A stretch of 64,000 nt of DNA from Megalopta genalis (Eukaryota > Arthropoda > Insecta > Hymenoptera > Halictidae), in the NCBI RefSeq assembly GCF_051020955.1, contig NC_135017.1, forward strand, positions 26,940,689 to 27,004,688. The letters are read 5' to 3'. Below are positions 1 to 10,640 of the stretch, piece after piece (the first letter of the stretch is position 1; the number at the start of each line of letters is the position of its first letter). The notes under the pieces were generated by a model. The model made no database searches. It was not told the DNA's origin and was given only the letters and a program-made list of their open reading frames with translations. The position numbers were made by a program, and so were the translations under genes.

Positions 1-354
1 ATGAATAAATGCCCGGCAACGTCGTGGCGGACGCATCTGTCATTTATGAACCCACTGTATTCCAATCGATTCCGAGCGACGTCGCGCCATTTATTACGCT
101 CATCATTTTTACGAACAATACCGGTTTGTTTTATATTCACGGACGCGATTCCAGGGCCCCATTGAAACGCGCCGCGAAATTTAGAATTAACAAATTCATC
201 ATATTTTTAACCGGTCCCCGAGCGGCAAAGACATTCATCGAATTAATGGGAAGTTTCGGGCTTCGCGCTCGTGCGCACGATAATTATAGGAAAATTCATT
301 TTCCCGTGGCAACCTTTAGCGGTCGTTGCACAACGCGTGCAACCTAGTTCCTAA
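1..354. other. Unique sequence, no feature recognised
   Basis: Mixed-composition DNA with one open frame (9-347). That frame has no splice context, no recognisable domain and no good start context, so I treat it as chance. Nothing else is seen here. Confidence 0.4.
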
Positions 355-560
355 CAGAGACGCGAATTATTCGAATTGTTTCCAATAAATATTTATCTAA
401 AGTAATTGTCCGAATGAATTCTTTTCAGTCGAGTATATTGTTCGAATAATATTTATTCATTATTCGTGCCAAATTGATCTATCTATTTATTCGAATAATT
501 TTTCATTTCTTGTTCGAATAAATTATTATATGACCGAAGGCAATTGATTCACAGTAACTG
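355..560. repeat. Remnant of TTCGAATAA-rich repeat (family C)
   Basis: Shares long stretches with the copy at 6708-7120: both run from a TTCGAATTGTTTC-like start through an 'AATAAATATTTATCTAA' segment and a 'TCCGAATG' segment into a TTTTAGTCGA-like segment. The 'AGAGTTGGGCA' terminal repeat seen in better copies is not preserved, so this is a decayed internal part. Confidence 0.6.
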
Positions 561-605
561 GCTCCGCTATCCTATAGATTATATTTTAAGACAAATCAAA
601 ATTTT

Positions 606-762
606 TGAATAGTATATTAGTATAATATACTAGTATAATAGTAGTATAATAGTAGTATAATAGTAGTATACTAGTATAATAGTAGTATACTAGTATAATA
701 GTAGTATAATAGTAGTATACTAGTATAATAGTATAATAGTATAATAGTATATTAGTATATAT
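606..762. repeat. AT-rich tandem repeat, AGTATAAT-type unit
   Basis: About 150 bp of iterated 'AGTATAATAGT' and 'AGTATACT' variants. The units contain only A, T, G and an occasional C. Unit phase slips between 8, 11 and 14 bp, typical of slippage-derived microsatellite or minisatellite DNA. Confidence 0.85.
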
Positions 763-1325
763 TTATATATAATTTTTGAATAATAAGTGACTTACGCCAC
801 TGATCCATTACTTACGCCATTCTAATCCGCTCACATATTGCATGTAACCTTACAAGAAATTTTATAATGGTGTAGTGTGTTGTTTGTAATAATGTAGTAT
901 TGTGTGTTCTCTTTCAAGATTGTACAAATCGAATTATGAAGAGAAAATTCTACAAAACTTTCCAGCAAAATAGACTCGCAGATAGGTTAAGGGTGAATAA
1001 AATTGTTTATCGAAAAGACTCGCAGCAATAAATAATTCCTGAACATTTTGCAGCGTAGTACTTTTATTTTGGTTGTTCCAGTGTTAAATTTGACAACTTT
1101 GACGACCTCAGAATTTAATCCGCTTTTTCGAAGCTAACAATGCCATGACGTGAAAGTTATTATAACTGCGGTTTTTAATGCATTTATGGAAAAAATTGTG
1201 TGGTTGGGATTTAAAATAGAAGAAAGATGAAAATAATTAAAAGATGTCTTATTTTTAATCTATTAAAAAAGATGAATGGATAAACTTACTATTTAGTTTA
1301 TATTGTTTGTAATCAATGCAAACAG

Positions 1326-1329
<4 letters not shown>
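763..1329. other. AT-rich unique DNA, nothing recognised
   Basis: No open frame longer than 60 codons and no inverted or tandem repeat that I can see. Confidence 0.4.
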
Positions 1330-1357
<28 letters not shown>

Positions 1358-1364
1358 TTATTAT

Positions 1365-1565
1365 TAGATTGCGGATTTTATGTATTTATGACAAAAGCCA
1401 GTTGATCCGACACAAAACAGGGAACACATATGAAGAACTTAAAAATAATATTAAATTCCTTTCAATTTATTAAAATTGTTGAGAGAAGAAATAAATATTT
1501 CTGTAACTTCTGCATCTTGCAATAAATAGCGACAATTTTTATTTCGCATAAAAATCCGCAATCTG
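1365..1565. mobile_element. TA-flanked MITE, family A
   Basis: The ends are a terminal inverted repeat: left 'GATTGCGGATTTTATG', right 'GCATAAAAATCCGCAATC'. The element is about 200 bp, AT-rich and without an open frame. The same ends recur at 5690, 24591, 38347, 38515, 44737 and 48184. Copies with clear borders show TA on both sides, which suggests mobilisation by a Tc1/mariner-type transposase. An (ATT)n run lies just to the left (about 1329-1358). Confidence 0.7.
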
Positions 1566-2299
1566 CTTATTATACAGATGTTAGAAAGATAGCAGTGCCT
1601 TTATGAAGCACTCGATCAGCACTCGAGAAACATGTCTGAACCTTTCTCCGAAAGCCAATATCTGGCAGGCCGTCCGATGATTATCTGGCCGCACCGCCGA
1701 AATAATAGCGATGGTTCCATGTTAATAGGCTCAAAGGTTCCATAATTATATCCAGAAACGTTTGAGGCGCCCTTTGGCCGAGTCTTGGTTGCGCGTGCAG
1801 ACCTAATCAATTTCAATTACACCTGGGTAATCTTCTCCGTTGCGGGACTCCAATTACCATGCGGCGTACAAACTTGCGGACAAAGCTCAGCAACGCGAGA
1901 TCATCAGGTGACGACATGTTGTTCATCGTGGACGTATTGTTGGGTCACGGAGTTATGAAACTTGCGCGGAAAATATCGCCGCGGTATTATTCGTTTCAAT
2001 GACCGAATCAAATAGCGAAGTTCCCGTCGCTGCCTTTTCCCTTAGTTTCTTATCCATCGACGGCCAGGCGAGTCTTAACACCACGTATTTCGTTTAGATT
2101 TTACGATTCCTCGTTCATTTCACGGGATCGTTAAACTTTATTCGTCCCGGCGCGGCGCGGCGTAGTGCTTGGACATGTATATCTTCGCAACGTTTACGGT
2201 CTCCGCTGGATACTTTATATGTACAGAGCAGCCTGTGGCTCCCAATTTTGTGCACACGTAGGATTCAGAGACCTCATCGAAAAATTCTTCGAACGTTAG
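1566..2299. other. GC-richer unique DNA without a recognised gene
   Basis: Base composition rises above the flanks and the short frames (for example 1616-1816 on the minus strand) look like chance. No splice-bounded exon could be supported. It may be regulatory, but that is only a composition argument. Confidence 0.3.
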
Positions 2300-2705
2300 A
2301 CCAAAGTTAGACATTATTGGGACTATTTCGAATAAATATCTATCACTTTAGTCGAATATTTTGGTCGAATAATTCATTATTCGGGTGATTTTTTTATTCG
2401 AATAATTCGAGTAATTCTTCATTCGAATAATTCAAAAAATTCTTTATTTGAATAATTCAAAAAATTCTTTACTCAAATAATTCGGAAAATTCTTGATTCG
2501 AATAATTTGAAAAAGTAATATGGAAGAGATAAACCGACAAACTATGAAAAAACACTTTATATTATATAATATAAAGTGTTTTTTCATAGTTTGTCGGTTT
2601 ATATATAATATATATAATATATTATATAATATAAAGTGTTTTTTCATAGTTTGTCGGTTTTGTCGGTATATTATATAATATATTATATATATTATATATA
2701 ATATA
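2300..2705. repeat. Family C repeat copy ending in a perfect hairpin
   Basis: Begins 'AAAGTTAGACATTATTGGG', a decayed form of the family C end, and continues with repeated TTCGAATAATTC segments. It then carries 'AATATGGAAGAGATAAACCG', matching 'AATATGGAAGAAATAAATCG' in the copy at 6708. From 2528 to 2602 the DNA folds into a near-perfect hairpin with arms of about 36 bp. One arm is repeated once more at 2627-2666, followed by AT-rich palindromes. Confidence 0.7.
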
Positions 2706-5425
2706 TAATATATTATAAGGAAACTGTGGAGACGAATTCTTCACTCTTTTCATTTTCATTTTCTTACTCATATTTTAGATAAACATTTATACTTATAATA
2801 TTTATTATTACTTAATAATATTTATCTTCCCTCTATTTTTACTAATAGACATACTGTGTGAAAAATTTTAATCTTTACTCTTTTATATATCTTAGATAGA
2901 ATCTATTAGTTAAATAATAAAAAGAAGACAAATGTTACTTTAAATATTACTATTATTATATTAAAATAAATTATATGAAATATTAAATTATTTTAAATAT
3001 TAATATATTAAATTATATTAAATATTATTATTATTATTATAAATAGTACAGGTATCAATGTTCATTAAAAACATCTTAGACTATTCTTGCGTTTAATAAT
3101 CATGCACAGAATACTCCAACTGAACATTCTACATTTACAAACTAAACTACATAAACAGTCTAACATGGAAATCTCCTCTATTTCCTAGCGTATACAACAA
3201 TTATTACGTTTATAAATTACGACCGTGCACCTGTGCAGAATCCTGCAATAGTAACGAAGTAAATAAAGAAGCTAATTAAATTCGTAGCGTTCGGTGCGTA
3301 AATTTTCGTCGAAGGGTTTTCTCGTGCTTCTTACGAGACTCTATGTCCGGATAACAGCGTGCGCACGGAACGCGCATGCATTAAGACAGGAACAATTTTC
3401 GTCCTCGATTGCTCGCGATAATTTCAGGGCTTATTATGCTCGCCGCGGGCACACGCTGAATATTACAACGATATTTAATGTTAAACAACCGTACACAATG
3501 CCGGGCAGAATTCACTCGCACAGGCACACGTTCGTAGAATATTAAAGGGTTAGTCGTGCATTAAATGTTCGCTGGTCAGTTCGAATTCGCGACCGGCGAT
3601 TTCTGCCTGAGCGTAGCGATTGGCCGAAATATTAGGTCATCCGAGGAGTAATGCAGTTTTTGCCGGACGAATCGATGGACGATAATCAATCACAGTTTGT
3701 CGGCTATCAATCATTTGTTATATTTATTGTATAGCGGCTTTCGTCGCGGAGTTCCTTGAGCCCACGGATTTTCCTGCCGGTCGCGAATCGATTTTCTATT
3801 TAACGATCTCGCTATTGTTCGCCAAATACGTTTTCGTCGGTGTGTTTCATCGGAGCGCTCGAGATCACCGGACTGCCCACGTTTTCGCAATTATAGATTT
3901 CGATGGGCCGTGCGGGGAGTAAAATCGAGCAGAAATTCGTTTTCGCGGGTTTTCGCTCTTCATCCGCGGATTTTATGCGTTTATGGCGAATGTCGATAGA
4001 AGAAACACAGAAAACCTGAAAACGTCAGATGAATTTAAGGAAATTGTTACATTAGTTTCAATGTTGATAAATCTAGCGATTTATTTTAGACAAGTCAGTG
4101 TTTAAACCTCGAACGGCAGATCATTTTTACAACTGTACCATTTGTGCATGTTCATAACGATTCTGAGCTTTATTCAACAATTTTTCAGAACATGTTTTTG
4201 AAGATGTTTCATGCAGGCTTGTTAGCCTTTCTGTTGTTCCTGATGTGACAGCAATTTATTTTATTCAATTGCTGAAAATTGACTAATCAAGTGAACGATT
4301 TAAAGACGCTATCAAAATTGATCCAATAACCGTTTTGCAAGGATTAATTGACTGTCTTTTAATGCTAGATAAGCAATTGCTTAATCGATTGTATTGTAAT
4401 CTTAGGTGGTAATCGTTTAAAGACTGTGAATATAATACTATTGCACGATTATTCGAACACAATGTAGGAAATACATTCACACGTAGTCAAGCTACAGTCA
4501 CCGAAAGAAGTAAAAATTACCTCTTTTTCATTGAAATCCGTAAAAAACTACGATTTTCACAATCTTCAATTGTTTACACGTCATCGAAAGGTCAACAACT
4601 TTCGTTGAAACTTCAGTACTCATAAAAGTTACCTGAGATCTACAGAAAGCATTTTTGAAATTTTCTGTTCCAGATTCAAATTAAACAGTTAAAAAACAAG
4701 AGTTTCCTACTTTGTTTCATCATTCTAAGTAATAATATAATTTAGAAAAAAGAACTACTTTAGTTATTGTACAGTAAACTAGTTGCTTTAATATTTGGAA
4801 AAAATAGCTCGAATCACTTAGTCCAATTCGACGAAAGTTATTGCATTTTAATAGGTCCTCGAATACGCTTTCTACCAAGGCTGGCATATCCTTGAGGTAT
4901 TATAAATCGGGTCTCTGAATTTTCTTGAACGCCACGGGATAGATAGGGTGGCGACGCGCTGCGGGAACTTGTTTTCGCTGGATGACACGGTCTCCTTCTA
5001 TTAATTCCTTTTAGAAAGCGGCGAAGGAGTTGCCAATTTCTAGTTTAACGAAGCTAAACTGGCGACAGGGTCGCGACAAGGAACGGAAGGGAAGAGAAAT
5101 GTACGGCGCGACGAAGAAAATTGATTTACGATATCCCGGGTGCGCCGCTGGGGTCCCATATCGGATATTGCGCGACACGATTTTCGCGGATAAAAAGCCC
5201 TGTAGGCGACCCGAGGATCGTGCGCGAACGTTGGACACCTATAAGGTAGACGTACTCATTATGAAACGCAGTTTAATTGTGACCCTAACTTGAAACAGCG
5301 GTACAAATAACGCATCAAAAGACAGATAGAGCGCGTCTGAGTGGATGTAAAAATTCTACGCTTATTTTCGAACATTGTTCTTTACAAATTCGCTAAATAA
5401 ATAAATAAATGAATTCAGTGAATAT
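2706..5425. other. Unique DNA: AT-rich, then GC-rich island, then decayed repeats
   Basis: 2706-3240 is AT-rich with TTATTA runs. 3280-4020 is GC-richer with several overlapping open frames in different frames and no convincing splice borders. 4500-4790 looks like a very decayed relative of the family G MITE: it shares 'AAAAAACAAGAGTTT' and 'CATTCTAAGTAATA' with the copy at 35495. 4860-5290 is another GC-richer island. No gene could be supported. Confidence 0.4.
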
Positions 5426-5431
5426 TGCGAA

Positions 5432-5522
5432 ATATATTATATATATTATTATTATATATATTAAATTAATATATTATATATATTATTATTATATATATTA
5501 AATTAATATATTATATATATTG
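5432..5522. repeat. AT-rich tandem duplication
   Basis: A segment of about 40 bp of TATATATTATTATTATA followed by TTAAATTAATA occurs twice in direct succession. Confidence 0.8.
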
Positions 5523-5689
5523 CGAAATTCAGTGTTATTTAACAGTTAGTTTGAAACGAAAACGTTTATTCGAAGTAAAAATGTTTCTAATTAAAAACAT
5601 ACTGTTTCTTATTGTGTACATTAATCTTTTCCAGTGGACCGATTTGTGGAACGTAAATGGAACATCACTTAAGCCAATTGTTCTACCTA

Positions 5690-5886
5690 GACTGCGGATC
5701 TTTATGCGAAATAAAAATTGTTTGCATTAATTGAAAGAAATAGAGCTTCAATAAAAATGTATTTTTTCTCTTAATGATTTTAATACGTCGAGTGTAGCAT
5801 AATAATGTGGATCAATATTTTCAATGTTTTTACTATTTCGTACCTTATCTGTCGATTTTTGTCATAAATGCATAAAATCCGCAGTC
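5690..5886. mobile_element. TA-flanked MITE, family A, well preserved
   Basis: The 197-bp element has ends 'GACTGCGGATCTTTATGC' and 'GCATAAAATCCGCAGTC', flanked by TA at 5688-5689 and 5887-5888. The interior is AT-rich with no coding capacity. This is the clearest reference copy of family A in the window. It must have been moved by a transposase encoded elsewhere, since none is present inside. Confidence 0.85.
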
Positions 5887-6039
5887 TAGTTATATCATTT
5901 TATATGCATATACGTGTAAATTACAAATTATAATAATGAAAAACATATCTTACACTCGATAGACGGTTCAAGTAGATCCTTGTAATTTGGAATATGTATG
6001 AATGTGTTAGTTGAGAACAAATGGCTGCTCGAAAATGGG

Positions 6040-6290
6040 AACATTGAATATGGAACACGTGGACCTGGTACAAAAACAGTGTTGACTGTTTTAATCCTTG
6101 ACTATTTTATTCATATTATTTTTGATTTTTATTAAGCAAATATTTGAAAGTTTACTGCGTGTTATCTAGCAACATCAATCTCTCGAACGGCAGTATAAAT
6201 ATTCAAAGTAATACTTTTAAGTTGTAATAAAATCAACGATAATCTTATGCCCCCTGAAAACCGTTCCATAATAGGAACATTTGCCTTAAT
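6040..6290. repeat. Dispersed repeat, family D, copy 1
   Basis: Aligns in the same orientation with 42465-42727. Both run from 'ATGGAACACG' through 'GACTATTTTATTC' or its variant, 'TATCGAACG/TCTCGAACG', 'GATAATCTT/GATCTTCTACC' and an ending 'CGTTCC.TA.TAGG'. The copies are quite diverged. Element borders and class are unknown. Confidence 0.6.
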
Positions 6291-6707
6291 GCGTGCGATC
6301 CGTTCACGAGTCGATTTAATTTATCACCGGTGAAAAAGCACCACCATTTGTTATCCGGCAGGCTTCATCTGGCGCCTCCACCCTCGTGCTTGCCGATTTG
6401 GAAATTTAATATCTGAAACTTTTCAGCCCAGCCGTGTTGCTTCTTTGATGCTCCGCGAATCGGAATTTTCGCTTCGAATGGTTTTAAACAGTTTTTTGTT
6501 CATTCGATTCGCGTTGCCTCTGCTTCAGTTGCACGCGCTACCAAAATATTGCCCGGACATTCGATATTTCGATGTACAAAATGCTCCGTGGAGTTTAGCG
6601 TCAATATATATCGAAAACATTTTTTATACCGTTGTTCAGTCTCTGATTAATCCGAAATTTCTGTATAGGTGTAAAAAATACTTCGTGTAAAATATTAGTC
6701 TTTAGGC
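6291..6707. other. GC-richer unique stretch
   Basis: Contains an 81-codon frame (6445-6690, +) with no recognisable domain and no supporting splice site. I treat it as non-coding. Confidence 0.3.
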
Positions 6708-7120
6708 AGAGTTGGGCGTTATTCGGATTGTTTCGAATAAATATTTATCTAAGATAATTATCCGAATGGATTCCTTTTAGTCGAACATTTTAATCGAATA
6801 ATTTATTATTTATCATATATTATTTTTTAATCGAATGATTCTTTATTCGAAAAGCTTTTTATTCGAATAATTTGAAGAAATAATATGGAAGAAATAAATC
6901 GATAAAGTATAAAAAGAGCACTTTATATTCTATTATTTTTATTCAAATCAGTTATTTACTGTATGAATTACTGCACAAATAAATTCTTATTCCAATAAAA
7001 TCTTATTTGAATGAGATCTTATTTAAATTTTATTCGGATAAATTTTTATTTAAATAAATCTTTATTCGAAGTGTTTATATTTTATCCGTCATCCGAATAA
7101 AATTTTGCCTAATTCAAATG
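6708..7120. repeat. Dispersed repeat, family C copy
   Basis: Starts 'AGAGTTGGGCGTTATTCG' and ends near 'TTTTGCCTAATTC', a decayed inverted form of the start. The interior is dominated by TTCGAATAA and related TTTGAATAA words. Compare the copy at 49512-50124, whose two ends are 'AGAGTTGGGCAATATT' and 'GAATAATGCTCAACTCT', showing that the family has terminal inverted repeats. Confidence 0.7.
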
Positions 7121-7144
7121 AAAATTTTTGCTTTATATCTCATA

Positions 7145-7235
7145 ATGAAATCTGTACATGCAAAAATGTTACAAAAGCAAGTGAAATAAATTGTAAAGTT
7201 ACTATAAATTATAAATTAACTTAATTCTAAATTAT
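7145..7235. repeat. Short dispersed repeat shared with 62035-62130
   Basis: 'CAAGTGAAATAAATTG' followed by 'TAAAGTTACTATAAATTA' and 'TTCTAAATTATC' recurs near 62080 with small changes. No ends can be recognised. Confidence 0.6.
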
Positions 7236-7259
7236 CTTGAGCGCAACATTATTGTGCAA

Positions 7260-8760
7260 CGATGTATGATGCACCTGCGACAAACAGAATCCTGCAGTCA
7301 CCGCGTACGTTTCCATCGTTGCGTGTACGTTAACGAATTTTGGTAGAAGCGAGTGCTGCGACGACTCTTTTGTTTACATCAAAAGGGTTTCGTGTCTTCC
7401 AACAGGAATAATAATATTAATTGAATGCCTTTATTACATCACTGAAAAAATATACGCATCTATAATCAAACTTTAGGCGTTTATGATAAAGTGGAAACAC
7501 ATTAAAAGAAATGAAAAGCATTCTCTTCAACTTATTCAAATGATTAAAAAGAAGATATACATTTTTACTTGTGTTTGACAATTGAATTATACATTCGAAC
7601 AAAAAACCAAAGTTTGAAACAGTTCAATGGAAAATTCTTTTTCTAACAGAACAAACTAATTTTTCCTTTCGATTTCCTTGTAAGGTAATTTTTATTATAT
7701 ACAAAGAGAATATTCTCATGTCATTGAATTTATCATTTTGCTATTAACAGATTTATTGGTTTCCTTGCGGATTGCAAGTGCTTTTGTTTCCTTACATTTT
7801 CTTTCTTAAACTACCTCTGTAATTTAACTGTAACTTAATTCCATTGTCACATATAAATTCTATCTCTCAAAATACTATAAAATAAAATTGCCAACTTATA
7901 AACATAGAACATATCAGGTTTACAAAATTATAATTGCACGAATGCTATTTTGCTACTTCCAGAATTGAATGCAGTTCAAAAATTTCTGCTCCCTAATAAT
8001 AGTTTGAATCATGCGCGCACAAAAGTTACGTTTAATTTTTCGAAAACGATGACACGAATGATGGTCCACGATTCGATCGAGTCTTTGCCAAAGGAATTCC
8101 TCGCGAGGAAAACAAAGGTCCCGAACGGTTGCATTTCTGGCGGGCCCTTTATCATGCTCGAGATGAGCAGATTGCACCGAAGTTTGCTCGTTTGTTTCTT
8201 CGAGATGCGCTGCATTTCCCGTCTGGAAGAAAATTTCGTATTTCCGCGGGACTTCGGCGAGATACGTCGCGCGTCGTCGGTTCGCCGAAAATTTTCAATT
8301 CCTTGGAACAAAAACGTTGTCAACGCCCGCATGGCATCGGTCGGAGAGAAGAGGCATGCACTATCTCTCGGATGTGCAACGACGCGGACGCAGCGGTTTG
8401 TTCGACTGCAACGGAGAGATGCGCGAACGTAGAAAGTTCCGTGTCGCGAATTTATGGTATTCCGTTCGCGGCCGTTCTGTCGGCTACGATTGTTCTACCC
8501 GAACTGCTTCTGTCAACAATTCGATGACGTAACAAGGTTCCGACGCGTCTCGTTGGAAGCGCGAATGCAGTTATTGCAAAACGCGAAAACCGAAACGGTT
8601 TGCCGGATCGTTCCCGATGCGTCACGCCCCGTCATCCGTAAATGTTTCGACACTGGTGGATTTGCATGATTATTTGATTTCTGTCGCGACGATCAACGTA
8701 CACCGGGGCTTGAAGTTAGAGGGGTAAAAAGTTACAGTGGAAATTGTCGATCAAAGAACG
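7260..8760. other. Unique DNA with a GC-rich island at 7950-8660
   Basis: 7950-8660 is GC-rich and open in several frames on both strands at once, including 160 codons on the + strand from 7950. Mutually overlapping open frames without splice signals or domain signature are what GC-rich DNA gives by chance. I cannot support a gene. A conserved regulatory region or unannotated exon is possible. Confidence 0.35.
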
Positions 8761-8827
8761 TAGGCTAAGCGTTGTTGCCAATTACTGTGCCCATTAACGC
8801 GACGCCCGAAATTTTCGACAAATTAAA

Positions 8828-8985
8828 TATTATAGTTACTTCAACCTGTATCGCACTTCTTTAAACATTTTAATTATACGTCGATGTCTTTTTTGTTATA
8901 TATATAATTCGTACTTACATAAAAGACATCAACGTATAATTAAAATGTTTAAAGAAGTGCGATACAGGTTGAAGTAACTATAATA
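8828..8985. repeat. Near-perfect inverted repeat (about 65-bp arms)
   Basis: The left arm runs 'ATTATAGTTACTTCAACC' to 'GATGTCTTTT'. The right arm is its reverse complement from 'AAAAGACATCAACG' to 'GGTTGAAGTAACTATAAT'. I see only one or two mismatches. The spacer is about 28 bp. RNA or single-stranded DNA from here would form a strong hairpin. Confidence 0.9.
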
Positions 8986-8999
8986 TTTATATAATATAA

Positions 9000-9005
9000 T
9001 ATATA

Positions 9006-9060
<55 letters not shown>

Positions 9061-9096
9061 TAATAAAATAAATAATATATATAATATAAAAAATAT

Positions 9097-9127
<31 letters not shown>

Positions 9128-9130
9128 CTA
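9000..9130. repeat. (AT)n microsatellite
   Basis: About 50 bp of uninterrupted AT alternation (9010-9055) and a second run at 9100-9127, separated by AT-only sequence. It sits between the inverted-repeat arm and the resumed repeat element. Confidence 0.9.
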
Positions 9131-9245
9131 TATACGTTGATGTCTTTTATGTAAGTACGAATTTCGTCACATTTAAAATATATAAAGAACACGAAATATT
9201 TAACAAAATGAACGAAACAGTTTTTGAGCGAGTTACTGTGACCTC

Positions 9246-10394
9246 AATAAAATGAGTAATTAATTTCTGTGTCAATTTCTGTACACTGATCTAGTTACTG
9301 TGTGCCAATGTCTGTACACTGATCTAATCACTGTTCTTTAATTACTGTGATCAGTTTTAGGTAAATAATCCTATAAAACAAAATGTAAAAACATGAAACA
9401 TTCCGTACTAAATTATTTAGCATAATTTATTATATGTATGCTTAAATACTTACGATATTATTAAAAAAGCGATAGACTATACACGTTTCACGGACCAAGA
9501 AAGTAAGGTTAGATGTAACGCGATGTTTGCTATGAGAGTTTGTATAGTAATCAACGCAAACACTACCTAAATAGTAAACACTGGTAATTTTAGTATAATT
9601 TCTAAAAAAAAATTGATAAATAAAAATGTTTATTACTTGCAACATTTTACCCCTTATCGTGTAACAAGAAACCCCCGATGCGGGTCCATCAGCTGCACTG
9701 TCTCCTCTTACGTTGGATCATTAATTTCTGATGTTCTATTAAACACACGATCAAATCACGCGCATATACATTTATAAAGCGAATTATTAGATTAATAAAT
9801 CTAATTATCTTAATTAAATCTTAGATTATTCTATAGACAGCATATAATACTGAGGTTTCGGTGAATATGTCACAATTGCCTCCGGTCTCTCCTAGTCGCA
9901 CAGAATTCTGCATGATGCTGTGAATTTTAGTGCAATAAATTGCTTTGTTTGAAACATATTTTAACGCTCTGTAGACCAGGATTTTTTTAAGTACTCAGAA
10001 TATTTTCTTCGGAGAGCCAGATTACGCAGCAGAACCTTAATTAACACATTATCAGCTATCGTCGATGATTTTATAATTACCAAGATAATTCACACTTAAT
10101 AAAAACTTCTTAATAAATTGTTTAATGGCGCTGATCACGTGAATCGTGTACCAAAAAGTCGTTTTCGGTAACCCTATCTAATAATTTCTATTATTATGTT
10201 TAATAATAATTTATTAATATTTATGTTTAATATAATCCCATTATGTAACCGTTTGGATTTATTGTACAGTTGAAAGATTTTGTTTAGATTTCTCTTAAAA
10301 TAGCAGAATAGTTGAAAAATTCTATCAGCAAGCTTCCTATAGATAAAGTGTTAATATGAACAGTATATCCTGATCTTATGCTATGTACATCGAA
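9246..10394. other. AT-rich DNA with short ACTGTG-type repeats
   Basis: 9255-9360 repeats 'CTGTACACTGATCTA' and 'TTACTGTG' words two or three times. The rest has no recognisable feature. Confidence 0.4.
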
Positions 10395-10640
10395 TTACAC
10401 GTTTGCAATTTCAAAAATGAGATGCATAGCCTTGATGTCGTCAGTATGACATTCGTCCTCAAAGGTTTTTGCGCATACTCCAAATTGTGGCAATTCATGC
10501 TCTTGTGGCAACAATGTGGCATCGATTTTTACGATCCATTGTTCATTTTCTTCCAAACGTTTCTGCAGGATGTGCCAAATGGGACACTTTTTAGAAATTG
10601 AATTTCTCGCGAATCCAAAAATTGAAGATTTACAACACAT
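10395..10640 (-). pseudogene. Decayed THAP-like zinc-finger fragment (possible transposon relic)
   Basis: The minus strand encodes an 81-residue open frame. Its second half resembles the C-terminal part of a THAP (C2CH) DNA-binding domain: 'WHILQKRLEENEQWIVKI', then 'FGVCAKTFEDECHTDD'. In the family this region reads roughly as an aromatic/Phe-Pro segment, a Trp in a helix, then V-C-x-x-H-F-x-x-x-x-F. Here Cys-Ala-Lys is followed by Thr where the zinc-binding His should be, and the N-terminal Cys pair is not clear ('CC' at residues 2-3). THAP domains occur in P-element-type transposases and in insect regulatory proteins. The frame stops soon after the motif and has no partner exons nearby. 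I read it as a degenerate copy. It could also be chance, because no profile search was possible. Confidence 0.4.

Larger units (their letters stand above)
8761..9245. repeat. Dispersed repeat, family E, copy 1, with inverted duplication
   Basis: Starts like the copies at 27320 and 63848 ('TAAGCG.. CAATTACTGTGCCCATT' then 'TTTTCGAC.AATTAA') and ends with 'TTTTTGAGCGAGTTACT' as at 27745. Compared with those copies it has an extra inverted duplication: 8828-8892 is repeated in reverse complement at about 8921-8985. A long (AT)n follows, then the original sequence resumes ('GTTGATGTCTTTTATGTAAG' at about 9136). Confidence 0.75.

Noticed and set aside
9..347. 112-codon + frame at the window start
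   Set aside because: No splice context, no domain and an ordinary length for a GC-moderate region.
7950..8432. 160-codon + frame
   Set aside because: It lies in a GC-rich island where several frames on both strands are open. No recognisable motif or splice border.
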